From Burkholderiales bacterium (GTDB taxonomy: Bacteria > Pseudomonadota > Gammaproteobacteria > Burkholderiales > JACMKV01): a DNA stretch of 41,187 nucleotides. The stretch spans positions 1-41,187 of the forward strand of contig JACDAM010000134.1 in the NCBI GenBank assembly GCA_013695435.1, read 5' to 3'. A program made the position numbers and the translations under genes. Below are positions 17,677 through 26,147 of the stretch, in pieces. Under the pieces are notes generated by a model that did no database searches, was not told the DNA's origin, and saw nothing but the letters and a program-made list of their open reading frames with translations. Positions within the stretch are counted from its first letter, which is position 1; the number at the start of each line of letters is the position of its first letter.

Positions 17677-19035
17677 CTAGTGTTCGCGGAAGTTGTAGCG
17701 GTTCATCAGATCATACAAGGTCGGCCGGCTTATCCCGAGAAACTCCGCGGCTTTGGCGATATTCCCATCGGTCCGGCTCAAGGCTTGCGTCAGCGCCTTG
17801 CGCTCGGCCGCTTCGCGCACCTGGCGCAGATTCATCGGTTCAGGCTCGCGAAGATCGATCGGCAAGCCGAGGTCGGAGACGCCGATTTGCGGGCTTTCGG
17901 CCATGATCACCGCGCGCTTGATGCAGTTTTCCATCTCGCGCACATTACCCGGCCAGTGATACCTTTCGATCGCGTTTAACGCCTCTTCCTTGAAGCCCAG
18001 AACAGTGCGGTTGTTGTTTGCGCTGAAACGATTGCGGTAGGTATGCGCGAGCAGCGTCGCGTCGCCCGAGCGATCGCGCAGCGGCGGTATCGTGATGACG
18101 ATTTCGCTCAGGCGATAAAACAGATCTTCACGAAAGCGGTTGATCTTGATCAGTTCGCGCAGGTTCTGGTGCGTCGCGCAAACGACTCGGACATCGACCG
18201 CGATTTCTTCGCGCCCGCCGAGGCGCTCGACGACGCGCTCCTGCAAAAAGCGCAGCAGCTTGGCTTGCAGCGCCATCGGCAAATCGCCGATTTCGTCGAG
18301 GAACAGCGTGCCGCCATCGGCGAATTCGATCTTGCCGCGCGTCTGCCGCGCAGCGCCGGTAAATGCGCCCTTCTCATAGCCGAACAGTTCGGATTCGAGC
18401 AGATTCTCCGGAATCGCCGCGCAGTTGATGGCGAGAAAGCGCTTGCTTGCGCGTGGACTCAACTGGTGCAGCGCGCGCGTCAGCAGTTCCTTGCCCGTGC
18501 CCGACTCGCCCAGGACCATGACGGTTGCATCGCTCGGCGCGACCTTTTCGATATCGCGGCAGGCTTTCAGCATGCCAGGATCGCGCGAGATGATGCCGGC
18601 AAGCGGCGAATCGGCGGTGCGCGATTGCAACTGGCGATTTTCCTGCTGCAGCGCATGCAGCCGGAAGGCGCGATTGACGACCAGAGTCAGCACCTCGGCT
18701 TCAATCGGTTTCTGGTAAAAATCGTAAGCGCCCATGCCGACCGCTTTTACCGCGTGCGCGCGCTCCTGGTTGCCGGTGACGATGATGATCTTGGTATCCG
18801 GCGCAAGCTCCAGCACCTGCTGCAGCGTCGCAAAACCTTCCGAAGCGCCGGCAGCATCGGGCGGCAGCCCGAGGTCGAGCGTCATGACGGCGGGCTGATG
18901 GCGGCGAATTTGCGAAAGCGCCGAATCGCGATCGTCGGCAATCAGCACATTGTAATTGTCGAGGCTCCAGCGCATCTGTTTTTGCAGCCCGGTGTCGTCC
19001 TCGACGATCAGCAACGCCGGTTTGCGGCCGCTCAT
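17677..19035 (-). CDS. prsR: PEP-CTERM-box response regulator PrsR (sigma-54 dependent)
   Basis: A 452-residue NtrC-type regulator. The receiver domain has acidic residues Glu12-Asp13-Asp14 and phosphoacceptor Asp54 (VMTLDLGLPPD). The AAA+ domain has Walker A GESGTGKE (176-183), the sigma-54 contact loop GAFTGA (223-228) and Walker B GGTLFLDEIGD. The C-terminal Fis-type helix-turn-helix (NIAKAAEFLGISRPTLYDLMNRY) binds DNA. The receiver and spacer sequence match the PrsR group, which works with kinase PrsK to activate sigma-54 promoters of PEP-CTERM/exosortase genes. Its ATG overlaps the prsK stop by 4 bp, so the kinase gene comes first in the operon. No exosortase or polysaccharide genes lie nearby in the window. 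Confidence 0.92.
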   Translation of the reverse strand: MSGRKPALLIVEDDTGLQKQMRWSLDNYNVLIADDRDSALSQIRRHQPAVMTLDLGLPPDAAGASEGFATLQQVLELAPDTKIIIVTGNQERAHAVKAVGMGAYDFYQKPIEAEVLTLVVNRAFRLHALQQENRQLQSRTADSPLAGIISRDPGMLKACRDIEKVAPSDATVMVLGESGTGKELLTRALHQLSPRASKRFLAINCAAIPENLLESELFGYEKGAFTGAARQTRGKIEFADGGTLFLDEIGDLPMALQAKLLRFLQERVVERLGGREEIAVDVRVVCATHQNLRELIKINRFREDLFYRLSEIVITIPPLRDRSGDATLLAHTYRNRFSANNNRTVLGFKEEALNAIERYHWPGNVREMENCIKRAVIMAESPQIGVSDLGLPIDLREPEPMNLRQVREAAERKALTQALSRTDGNIAKAAEFLGISRPTLYDLMNRYNFREH

Positions 19036-21146
19036 CGAATGCTCCTAAGTTTTGCCGCGGCGCGCGCGGGACCGGCAATGTCTTTCCGCGCGCCGTCCGC
19101 TTCGCCCGGCGGCGCTACGTACAGTGGCAGCAGCACGCGAAAAGTCGATCCCTTGCCGGAGACGCTGTCGACTTCAATGCGGCCGCCACACTCGCGCATG
19201 TATTCGTGCGCTTCGTAGGCGCCCAGGCCCATGCCCAGGCCGACCGCTTTGGCCGATTCGAACGGCTTGAACAAACGCGTACGCAAGAATTGCCCGCTCA
19301 TTCCGCAGCCGGTATCGCTGACTTCGACGATCGCAAAGCCGTCCCGTGCATAAGCGCATACATTGACTTCGCCCGTTTCCGGTGTCGCTTCGATGGCGTT
19401 CTGAACCAGGTGGCCGATGACGCGCTGCAGACGCTCGGACACGGCAACGATAAGAAGCCCCGCAGGCGCAGCGGTCAGGATCGGCACCGGCCGCAAACCG
19501 GCCTTGCCGGCAATGACGCCGGCCAACGCGGCATCGAGCGCCATCGGTTGCGGCCGCTCGGCGCTCTGGCCGCGCCGCAACTCCAAAAGTAATCTCTTCA
19601 TCTTGCCGACCGAGTTTTCTACCGTGGTGATCATATCGTCGCGGAACTCCGGCTTTTCGCCGTGCTTTCCGGCGTTGGTCAGAAGCAGCGACAACTGTCC
19701 GACGAGATTTTTCAGATCGTGCACGACGAAAGCCGACATACGGTTGAACGATTCGAACTGGCGCGCGACCAGCAGCGCCTTGGCCGCTTCAAGCTGCGCC
19801 AGATAACTGGCTGCTTGCTGCCCGGCCGTTTTCAGGAGATCGGCGACTTCCCAGTTTACGTCGATCTTGCCCATCGGTTCGGCCAGCACGACAAAACCGA
19901 GCAGGCGTTCGTGCAGAATCAGCGGCACAACGAGCTGGGCGCCCGGCAAATCGCGCAACCACTCGGGCAGCTTGCCGAGCCGCGCGTAGATTTCCGGCTG
20001 GGTCCGGTATTCCTTCAAATTGATTACCCATTGCGCGCTTTCCAGATAGCGGCAGAACGCGCCATCCAGCGCCTCGCTCGCCGCGCACGGCATATTCCAG
20101 TTGGCGGTGCATTCGCACTGGCCGTTCTCCTGCAGCAGCCAAAGCGCGCCAGCATGGCTGTCGACTAGCGCCGCGATCGCCTGAATCGAACGCTCGTGCA
20201 GCTTGACGCCCGGTTCACCAGCCGACAGCGTGCGCGTAAAGTGCAGCCATTCCTCGCGATAATCGTAGCGGTAATTGAAAAAATGCTTGCTCAGAAAAAC
20301 TTTCAGCCGGGCGCGCAGGGTTCCCGAAAACAGCGCGAGCAGCAGCAACAGCAGCGCGCCGAACATGAAGGTAACTTGCAGGACAGCACCCCAACTGCCG
20401 CCGAAATAGCGGATGTAGTAGCCGGCCGCAGCCATGACGAGCAGATAGACGCCGGCGCCGAACAGGGTTGCCGAGTGAAACAGGATGCGATGCGATACCG
20501 CGAAATCGAGCGACCAGCGCGGGCTGCGGGCGGCCGAGATCGCGATCAGCGGAACGATCATGGCGTTGATAGCGCCGCGCGCGTTCCACAAATCGGTGTC
20601 GAGCCGGTGGAACAGCATGGCATCCGCGTACAGATAGAAATCGAAAGCGAACATGCCGCCGACACCGAGGCACAGAGTGCGTATGCCGGCGCGTTGTCCA
20701 GGCTGCGTGTTGCGGTAAATCTGCTCGACCAGCACAATGCCGATCACGGCGAGCAGCACGCGCGCGCTGATCGAAAAATCACCGTCGAAAACGATCTGCG
20801 GCACGAAAGCGGAGACCAGCAAGAGCGCGCAGAACACAGCGATGATGGCGGCCAGCGCTTTCAGCCGCTTCGGGAAATGGCCGGAAACATGTGTAGCGAG
20901 ACCGAGCAGCAGAAACAAAAACGCGAACCATGAGGCGCTGCGCAACACTTCGAGCGCAGTGTGGACAGCGCCGGGAGCGAGCGCGCGATACGAAATCAGC
21001 GCCGCCCAGGTCGACGAAATCAGGCAAACCATGGTGAGTACAATGCCGTGGGCGCGACCGCGCCAGCTCGTCGCGAGCAATAGCGCGAGCAGCAAAAAAG
21101 CGACGCTGGTTATGGCGTGGCCGGCGGAGCCGATCGCGCTCATCAT
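19032..21146 (-). CDS. prsK: XrtA/PEP-CTERM system histidine kinase PrsK
   Basis: A membrane histidine kinase of about 704 residues. The N-terminal half has eight or more hydrophobic helices (from ITSVAFLLLALLLATSW). A GAF-like domain follows (AIAALVDSHAGALWLL ... LVVPLILHERLLGFVVLAEP), then the H-box FVVHDLKN (His near 476), N-box HLVQNAIEA, and G-boxes VSDTGCGMS and KAVGLGMGLG. This architecture is that of PrsK, partner of PrsR in exosortase-bearing bacteria. The open frame extends to 21935, but that 5' part is an unrelated basic shadow of the neighbouring region; the tandem ATGs at 21146/21143 just precede the first membrane helix. It overlaps prsR by 4 bp. Confidence 0.9.
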   Translation of the reverse strand: MMSAIGSAGHAITSVAFLLLALLLATSWRGRAHGIVLTMVCLISSTWAALISYRALAPGAVHTALEVLRSASWFAFLFLLLGLATHVSGHFPKRLKALAAIIAVFCALLLVSAFVPQIVFDGDFSISARVLLAVIGIVLVEQIYRNTQPGQRAGIRTLCLGVGGMFAFDFYLYADAMLFHRLDTDLWNARGAINAMIVPLIAISAARSPRWSLDFAVSHRILFHSATLFGAGVYLLVMAAAGYYIRYFGGSWGAVLQVTFMFGALLLLLLALFSGTLRARLKVFLSKHFFNYRYDYREEWLHFTRTLSAGEPGVKLHERSIQAIAALVDSHAGALWLLQENGQCECTANWNMPCAASEALDGAFCRYLESAQWVINLKEYRTQPEIYARLGKLPEWLRDLPGAQLVVPLILHERLLGFVVLAEPMGKIDVNWEVADLLKTAGQQAASYLAQLEAAKALLVARQFESFNRMSAFVVHDLKNLVGQLSLLLTNAGKHGEKPEFRDDMITTVENSVGKMKRLLLELRRGQSAERPQPMALDAALAGVIAGKAGLRPVPILTAAPAGLLIVAVSERLQRVIGHLVQNAIEATPETGEVNVCAYARDGFAIVEVSDTGCGMSGQFLRTRLFKPFESAKAVGLGMGLGAYEAHEYMRECGGRIEVDSVSGKGSTFRVLLPLYVAPPGEADGARKDIAGPARAAAKLRSIR

Positions 21147-21569
21147 CTCGCGCGGCGCGCGGCAACGAGCGCGGACAAACAGTCGGCGACGCGCATAAGC
21201 TTCCGTGCGAGCACGTCTTTCTCCCTGGCAGGATCGATCGGAACTCATCGACCCTAGCAACGGATATGCCACTCCATTGTTTGCCAGAAATTGACCCCGA
21301 TGTGCAATCGCAAAGCGAAACGCGTCACTTTGTGCGGGTTTGCGCTCCGACAGCTCCTGGACGGACCGGTTGATCGGGAAATAGCGATAGCGATTTCGGA
21401 GATCGCATCGCGAAGCCTTTGCGAACGGGATACCATTGCCGGGTCGCACGGGATGCAAGCGCGCCTCCAGATCCACTTTCAGTTGGCGCTCCGGCCGAAT
21501 CAAGATCAGAGCTTGCGCAGGAAATGAGTCCATGCCGCGCTTTCCGGCTTTGTTTTGATTTCCCGCATC
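21147..21569. other. Divergent intergenic region prsK / orphan kinase
   Basis: These 423 bp hold no gene I can support. They should contain the divergent promoters. The stretch around 21378-21415 is rich in short GCGAT and ATAGC repeats (AAATAGCGATAGCGATTTC, then GAGATCGCATCGCGAAG). I did not find a convincing sigma-54 GG-N10-GC site. Confidence 0.3.
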
Positions 21570-22814
21570 ATGGCGTTCAACCCGAATCCGCTGCAGCAAC
21601 AGTTGATCGACGCGCTTGAACGCATGGTCGAGGGCAAGCCGCCGCCAGCGGACGAGATCGATGCCTTGATCAAGGCATTGCGCTTCGATCAGGTTATTGT
21701 GGAAGTGCGAAGCCGCGAACTCTCGGAAACGCAGCGCACACTCGAGGAATGTAAAAGGCGCTGCGCCGAACTCTATGAGCAGGCGCCGGTCGCCCACGTC
21801 ACGCTTGACGAGGCCGGTCGAATTTGCGAGTTGAATGCCGCTGCCACGGCGCTGATTGGACTGCCGGCGCGCAAGCTTTGCGACAGTCTTTTCCCGGCGC
21901 GTCTGGTTTCCGGCGAGACCGACCGCTTTTATCAATACTTGCGCTTATGCCGCCAGCAGCGTGCGCCGCTCGCGGGCGAGTTTACGCTGCGCGTCGATAA
22001 CGCCGCGCGCCCGATACAACTCCTCGGCGCGCCGGCCATCAGCGCCAGTGGTGAATGGTTGTGCCGGGCCGTATTGATTGACATCACGCCGCTGCGCATT
22101 GCGGAACAGCAACTGCAGCAATGCGAAGCGCGACTGCGAATTTTACTGTCTCGCCCTCCTGAATATCCGAAGGAAGATGACGACGGCAATCTCGCAAGCG
22201 AGTTACACGATCAGCTCTGCCCGGCGCTTGCGGCGCTCGATTCGGATATCGCGTGGCTTTCCGAAAAGCTCGACAACTGCCCGCCAGAGGTGCTCGACAA
22301 GCTCCTGGAAATGGCGCGTGTCGTTACCGATTCAGCCGACGCGGTGCGTCATGCCGGCGAGCAATTACGCTCGCTTTACCCCGAATACGGTGGATTGGCC
22401 GCGTCCATCAACCGCTATGCGGCGCAATTCGAGAAGCAGCACGACATCATCTGTGCGCTCGATCTCGATCTCGCAGGCATCGAGCTCGAGATCGAGCCGG
22501 CGAACGCGCTGCTTCATATCGTCAAGGAGGCGATGGCCAATGTCGCACGTCACGCCGGCGCCTCGCAGGTGACAGTGCGCGGCCGGTGCGAGGACGATGC
22601 GTTCGTTCTGGCGGTCGAAGATGACGGGCGCGGCTTCGACGAGGAAAAATTGCGCGAGCGCGGATCGCACGTGCTGCGCAATATCCTGCAGCGTGCGCAA
22701 AGCATAGGCGGCAGCGTTCGCATTAAAAGCCGGCGCGGCGCAGGCAGCACGATAACGATCAGCATTCCGCTGAGCCGCCTCGCCGGCGTATCGCGGCACG
22801 ATCGCAAAAAATAA
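21570..22814 (+). CDS. Soluble PAS-domain sensor histidine kinase, HPK7 (NarX/LiaS-like)
   Basis: A 414-residue cytoplasmic kinase with no membrane segments. A helical N-terminus (about 1-60, with LQQQLIDALERMVEGK) is followed by a PAS domain (about 65-185, from LYEQAPVAHVTLDEAGRICE), a short coiled linker, the HisKA_3 dimerisation domain with LASELHDQLCPALAALD (His near 213) and a HATPase domain (IVKEAMANVARHAGA, VEDDGRGFD, SRRGAGSTITI). Kinases of this group normally pair with LuxR/NarL-type regulators, but none is encoded next to it. I start at ATG 21570; a TTG at 21555 is also in frame. It converges on the SPFH gene, 40 bp away. Confidence 0.85.
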   Translation: MAFNPNPLQQQLIDALERMVEGKPPPADEIDALIKALRFDQVIVEVRSRELSETQRTLEECKRRCAELYEQAPVAHVTLDEAGRICELNAAATALIGLPARKLCDSLFPARLVSGETDRFYQYLRLCRQQRAPLAGEFTLRVDNAARPIQLLGAPAISASGEWLCRAVLIDITPLRIAEQQLQQCEARLRILLSRPPEYPKEDDDGNLASELHDQLCPALAALDSDIAWLSEKLDNCPPEVLDKLLEMARVVTDSADAVRHAGEQLRSLYPEYGGLAASINRYAAQFEKQHDIICALDLDLAGIELEIEPANALLHIVKEAMANVARHAGASQVTVRGRCEDDAFVLAVEDDGRGFDEEKLRERGSHVLRNILQRAQSIGGSVRIKSRRGAGSTITISIPLSRLAGVSRHDRKK

Positions 22815-22854
22815 AGAGAACAACAGTTGAACGCCGCTTCGCGTCGACCGTTGC

Positions 22855-23727
22855 TCAGACCTTGGCGCGGCCAATCAGTCCACGCAGCGTTTCCTGAATG
22901 TCGGCGGGAAGCAGCACGACTTTGGCGTTATGCGATTCTCCCAGCCGCGTCATGGCGGCGATGTATTTTTCGCCGAGCAGATAGAGCATTGGCGTATCGC
23001 GATCGGCAATCGCTTCGGCGATTTTCCGTATTGCCTCGGATGATGCCTGCGCCAGCGTGACCTGTGCGACCGCATCGCGTTTGGCGCTTTCCAGCCGGCC
23101 TTCCGATTCCAGGATCATCGATTGCTTGGCGCCCTCCGCCTTCGTCACCACCGCCTTGCGTTCGCGCTCCGCGCCGGCCTGCAATTCCATCGCGCGCACC
23201 ATCGTTTCCGACGGTTTGATGTCCTGAATCTCGACCGATTTAACCGTCAATCCCCAATCGATCGCCTCGGATGCAATGCTCTCCTTGAGCCGCGCCTTGA
23301 TCTTGTCGCGCGACGACAGCGCTTCGTCGAGTTCCATTTCGCCGGTGATTGAACGCAGCGTGGTCGAAATCAGTTGCCGGATCGCCTCGGAAAAGTTGAC
23401 GACGCCATACACCGCCTTGACCGTGTCGGTGACCTTGATGAAGGCGATCGCATTGGTGATGACGACAGCATTATCCTTGGTGATCACTTCCTGCTGTTCG
23501 ACATCGAGAATGATGTCCTTGGTGACGACTTTGTAGGCGACTTTATCGACATACGGAACGATCACGTGCAGCCCCGGCGACAACACCGCATTGAACTTGC
23601 CGAGCCGTTCGACGACCCATTCCTCGCCCTGCGGGATGATGCGCACGCCCTTCGCGATCGTGACCGCGACAAAGATGAGCAGCGCGATGATGACGAACGT
23701 CAGACCACCGGTGATGCCTGATGACAT
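22855..23727 (-). CDS. SPFH/Band 7 (stomatin/QmcA-like) membrane protein
   Basis: A 290-residue protein with one N-terminal membrane helix (about 8-27, FVIIALLIFVAVTIAKGV) and a Band 7 domain: IIPQGEEWVVERLGKFNAVLSPGLH, then the typical DIILDVEQQEVITKDNAVV and RSITGEMELDEALSSRD. A coiled-coil, Ala/Glu-rich segment follows (ELQAGAERERKAVVTKAEGAKQ). Such proteins oligomerise in membrane microdomains and work with NfeD proteins and FtsH-type proteolysis. AGGAG precedes the ATG. It lies 60 bp downstream of the nfeD-like gene, in the conserved pair arrangement. Confidence 0.92.
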   Translation of the reverse strand: MSSGITGGLTFVIIALLIFVAVTIAKGVRIIPQGEEWVVERLGKFNAVLSPGLHVIVPYVDKVAYKVVTKDIILDVEQQEVITKDNAVVITNAIAFIKVTDTVKAVYGVVNFSEAIRQLISTTLRSITGEMELDEALSSRDKIKARLKESIASEAIDWGLTVKSVEIQDIKPSETMVRAMELQAGAERERKAVVTKAEGAKQSMILESEGRLESAKRDAVAQVTLAQASSEAIRKIAEAIADRDTPMLYLLGEKYIAAMTRLGESHNAKVVLLPADIQETLRGLIGRAKV

Positions 23728-23786
23728 TGCTTTCTCCTGATTCCTGACGGGATACTGAAAAGCCAGCGCGCCCGCCGGCTGGTGAT

Positions 23787-24233
23787 CTAAACGATGATGC
23801 GGCCGACTTTCAGAATATTGCCCTGCACGTCGATCACGCGCACGCGCTCGCCGACCGGGATTTCCTCATCGGCAATCGATTCCCAGACGTCGTCCCCGAG
23901 TATCGGTTTCTGGAATCGTATCTGGCCCTGCTCGTACGGTCGAATGCCGCGCGTCACCAATCCGATCTCGCCGATGAACTGGCCTTTGGAGAAACCGATC
24001 GTGGTTTTGTGCGCATCTTTTTTGAAAACCCTGAACCACAGCCATACGAAAGCGAGCGAGAAAATCGTCCACAGCAGGACCTGTCCACCAAGCGGGATGT
24101 CGATCATCGCCGCGACCAGCCCGACGATCAGCGCGCCGAGGCCGAACCAGACCATAAAAAACGCCGGGATCGCAAGCTCGAGGAGCAGCAGCCCGAGCCC
24201 GAGAATCAACCAGTGCCACCAGAGTATTTGCAT
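23787..24233 (-). CDS. NfeD-family membrane protein
   Basis: A 148-residue protein: three closely spaced membrane helices (HWLILGLGLLLLELAIPAFFMVWFGLGALIVGLVAAM, then VLLWTIFSLAFVWLWF) followed by a soluble OB-fold domain (IGEIGLVTRGIRPYEQGQIRF ... VPVGERVRVIDVQGNILKV). It is the short NfeD form without the ClpP-like protease domain. NfeD proteins partner SPFH/stomatin proteins in membrane quality control, and the SPFH gene follows directly. The ATG at 24233 directly precedes the first helix; the open frame starts at 24287 with a polar stretch and no signal. Confidence 0.9.
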   Translation of the reverse strand: MQILWWHWLILGLGLLLLELAIPAFFMVWFGLGALIVGLVAAMIDIPLGGQVLLWTIFSLAFVWLWFRVFKKDAHKTTIGFSKGQFIGEIGLVTRGIRPYEQGQIRFQKPILGDDVWESIADEEIPVGERVRVIDVQGNILKVGRIIV

Positions 24234-24303
24234 CGCTTTCGGATTAACTTCTGTTCGCCCCGGGCTTCGCGAAGGGTAATCGTACAACTCACTGAGTTTC
24301 GCG

Positions 24304-25278
24304 CTAAACCGTCAAAACCGTCGAGCCCGTCGTCTCGCGCGCCTCCAGATCGCGATGCGCTTGCGCGGCGTCCTTCAGAGCATACGTCTGGTTGACCGAA
24401 ATCCTGACTTTGCCGCTGGCGACAACATCGAACAATTCCTGCGCGGAAGCGACGAGGTCGGCGCGCGCCGCGGTATAAGTCATCAAGATCGGGCGCGTCA
24501 AAAACAAGGAGCCCTTGACACTCAAAATAGCCGGGTCGAAAGCCGCAACCGAGCCCGACGATTGCCCGAAGGAAACCAGCATGCCGAGCGGCTTCAGGCA
24601 ATCGAGCGACTTCATGAAAGTATCCTTGCCGACCGAATCGTAAACGACATCGACCTTCCTGCCGCCGGTCAGGTCACTCACGCGGGCGACGAAATCCTCC
24701 CGCGTATAGATGATGGTGTGCGTGCATCCGTGCGCTTTCGCAGCCGCGGCTTTTTCTTCGCTGCCGACCGTGCCGATAATCGTCGCACCCAGGCTTTTCG
24801 CCCATTGGCAAACGATAGTCCCGACACCGCCTGCTGCCGCGTGAATCAGAATCGTATCGCCGGTTTTGACGTGAAAAGTCCGGCGCAACAGATACTGCGC
24901 GGTCATCCCCTGCAGCATCATCGCCGCGGCTTGCTGATCGGAAATCGCGTCCGGGAGTTTGATCAAACGATCGGCCGCCATCAGCCGCGCTTCGGCATAG
25001 GCGCCAACCGGACCGGCCGCATAAGCGACGCGGTCGCCGGACTTGAGATCGGCAACACCAGCGCCGACCTCATCGACAACCGCCGCCGCCTCCAACCCTG
25101 GCGTCCCCGGCAACTCCATCGGATACAGACCGGTGCGATGGTAAACATCGATGTAGTTGAGCCCGATAGCCGTCTGCCGCAATCGCACCTGCGCTAGTCC
25201 GGGCTTGCCGACTTCGATCGGCTCCCAGCGCATCACTTCGGGGCCGCCGGTATTGTGTATGCGAATGGCATTAGTCAT
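24304..25278 (-). CDS. qorA: NADPH:quinone oxidoreductase (zeta-crystallin/QorA type)
   Basis: A 324-residue zinc-free medium-chain dehydrogenase. The GroES-like half contains LNYIDVYHRTGLYPMELPGTPGLEAA, the quinone reductase signature. The nucleotide-binding half has HAAAGGVGTIVCQWAKSLGA and later YDSVGKDTF. It reduces quinones by one electron with NADPH in the cytosol. The ATG at 25278 is the only reasonable start. It lies 18 bp downstream of the hicBA fusion on the same strand, so it could receive transcription from the TA block. Confidence 0.9.
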   Translation of the reverse strand: MTNAIRIHNTGGPEVMRWEPIEVGKPGLAQVRLRQTAIGLNYIDVYHRTGLYPMELPGTPGLEAAAVVDEVGAGVADLKSGDRVAYAAGPVGAYAEARLMAADRLIKLPDAISDQQAAAMMLQGMTAQYLLRRTFHVKTGDTILIHAAAGGVGTIVCQWAKSLGATIIGTVGSEEKAAAAKAHGCTHTIIYTREDFVARVSDLTGGRKVDVVYDSVGKDTFMKSLDCLKPLGMLVSFGQSSGSVAAFDPAILSVKGSLFLTRPILMTYTAARADLVASAQELFDVVASGKVRISVNQTYALKDAAQAHRDLEARETTGSTVLTV

Positions 25279-25296
25279 GGTGAGACGAAGTGTCGT

Positions 25297-25719
25297 TCAA
25301 GTGGGATTGCGTGTGAAAATTACTTGCCCGATTTCCGCTAAAGACAAAGCACAACACATCTTCGCCGCCAGACGAGTTGCGATCTCGACGTGATGAGGGG
25401 CCTCAACGACGCCGGTAGCAGGATTACACCAGAGAGAATGCGCAGCACCTTCGCGTTTCAGATAACAGCCGTGTTTCCGCAAGTGTCGCAGCAGATCGCC
25501 TCGCTTCATTCGACGGCGACAATTTCCCGCCCCTTCGGGCGGAAGGCCACGCAACGCGTCTTCTCGTCGATCTTCCAGGACGAGGGCTATTGCGTCGGCG
25601 AGGTTAGTTAGAACCTTTTCCTTGGTTTGGCCTTGACCGTTCGCCCCCGGAACCTCCGAGCAATAAGCGATGTACCAGTCGCCATCGCGCTCAATGATCG
25701 CGGTAGTTTCGTTTCGCAT
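25297..25719 (-). CDS. HicB antitoxin fused in frame to HicA toxin
   Basis: Residues 1-64 are a HicB antitoxin (TTAIIERDGDWYIAYCSEVPGANGQGQTKEKV...ALVLEDRREDALRGLPPEG). From Met71 comes a HicA/YcfA mRNA interferase (MKRGDLLRHLRKHGCYLKRE, catalytic-type His in AAHSLW, then NPATGVVEAPHHVEIATRLAAKMC). Normally these are two genes overlapping by ATGA. Here four Gs (CCCC at 25530-25533 on the plus strand) follow CCCGAA. With three Gs the antitoxin would end REIVAVE and stop at a TGA overlapping the toxin ATG (25509). The extra G removes that stop and fuses the two; it also replaces the last seven antitoxin residues. hicA can still start at 25509. The C-terminus runs about 12 residues past the usual HicA end. 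Confidence 0.8.
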   Translation of the reverse strand: MRNETTAIIERDGDWYIAYCSEVPGANGQGQTKEKVLTNLADAIALVLEDRREDALRGLPPEGAGNCRRRMKRGDLLRHLRKHGCYLKREGAAHSLWCNPATGVVEAPHHVEIATRLAAKMCCALSLAEIGQVIFTRNPT

Positions 25720-25735
25720 GACTAAATCCTGTGAG

Positions 25736-25846
25736 TCAGGAATGAATTTGCCTTGGCGTCAAGAAACGGCGCTTTTCAGGAGCGTAAATGACATTGTGAT
25801 GGCTAACACCAGGTATTTTGGCAGGCAAACCAAACCTCGACTTCAC
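25736..25846 (-). pseudogene. Truncated HicA toxin remnant
   Basis: Thirty-six codons from a GTG at 25846 read as the start of a HicA-type toxin: SRFGLPAKIPGVSHHNVI, then YAPEKRRFLTPRQIHS and a stop. Intact relatives have about 70-85 residues and a GSH/GKH motif after the second helix, missing here. GGAGGG stands about 9 nt before the GTG, and the hicB stop lies 5 bp upstream, so the arrangement of a hicBA operon is kept although the toxin is cut. The next hicB starts 17 bp downstream. Confidence 0.6.
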
Positions 25847-25850
25847 GAAC

Positions 25851-26021
25851 CTACCCTCCGCGAAGTTGATCGTCGACCACGGACAGATACTCGCGAATAG
25901 CATCTTTGATATTTTCCTCGGCTTCAGCTTCCGTGGCCCCTTGCGACCAGCAACCTTGTAGACCGGGAACGAAGACGGAAAAGCCTTCTTCGGATTGGTG
26001 AAGGGCGATGCGGTAGCGCAT
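25851..26021 (-). CDS. HicB-family antitoxin (partner toxin truncated)
   Basis: A 56-residue HicB-type protein: MRYRIALHQSEEGFSVFVPGLQGCWSQGATEAEAEENIKDA..., the partial RNase-H-like fold that covers the HicA active site. The C-terminal tail (REYLSVVDDQLRGG) is about ten residues shorter than in many relatives and lacks a DNA-binding domain. GGGGAGGA precedes the ATG at 26021 at good spacing; the open frame starts at 26048 without a signal. The cognate hicA downstream is truncated, so this antitoxin may be a leftover or may act on the neighbouring HicA. Confidence 0.8.
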   Translation of the reverse strand: MRYRIALHQSEEGFSVFVPGLQGCWSQGATEAEAEENIKDAIREYLSVVDDQLRGG

Positions 26022-26147
26022 AAATCCTCCCCTAAAGACAACGATCACAGTTGTTGCCCGACGACCATTACTAACAGCTTTTCTTGCTCCAAAGAACGCA
26101 GTAGTCGTTCCGCGAAGTAGCCTTAGATAATAATAATCGAGTCTGGC

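Noticed and set aside
21378-21415. Short GCGAT/ATAGC repeats as iterons or a CRISPR-like array
   Set aside because: Units are too short and irregular, with no spacer periodicity and no associated genes.
21147-21935. N-terminal extension of prsK
   Set aside because: It would add over 260 basic residues before the first membrane helix, partly antisense to the divergent kinase gene.
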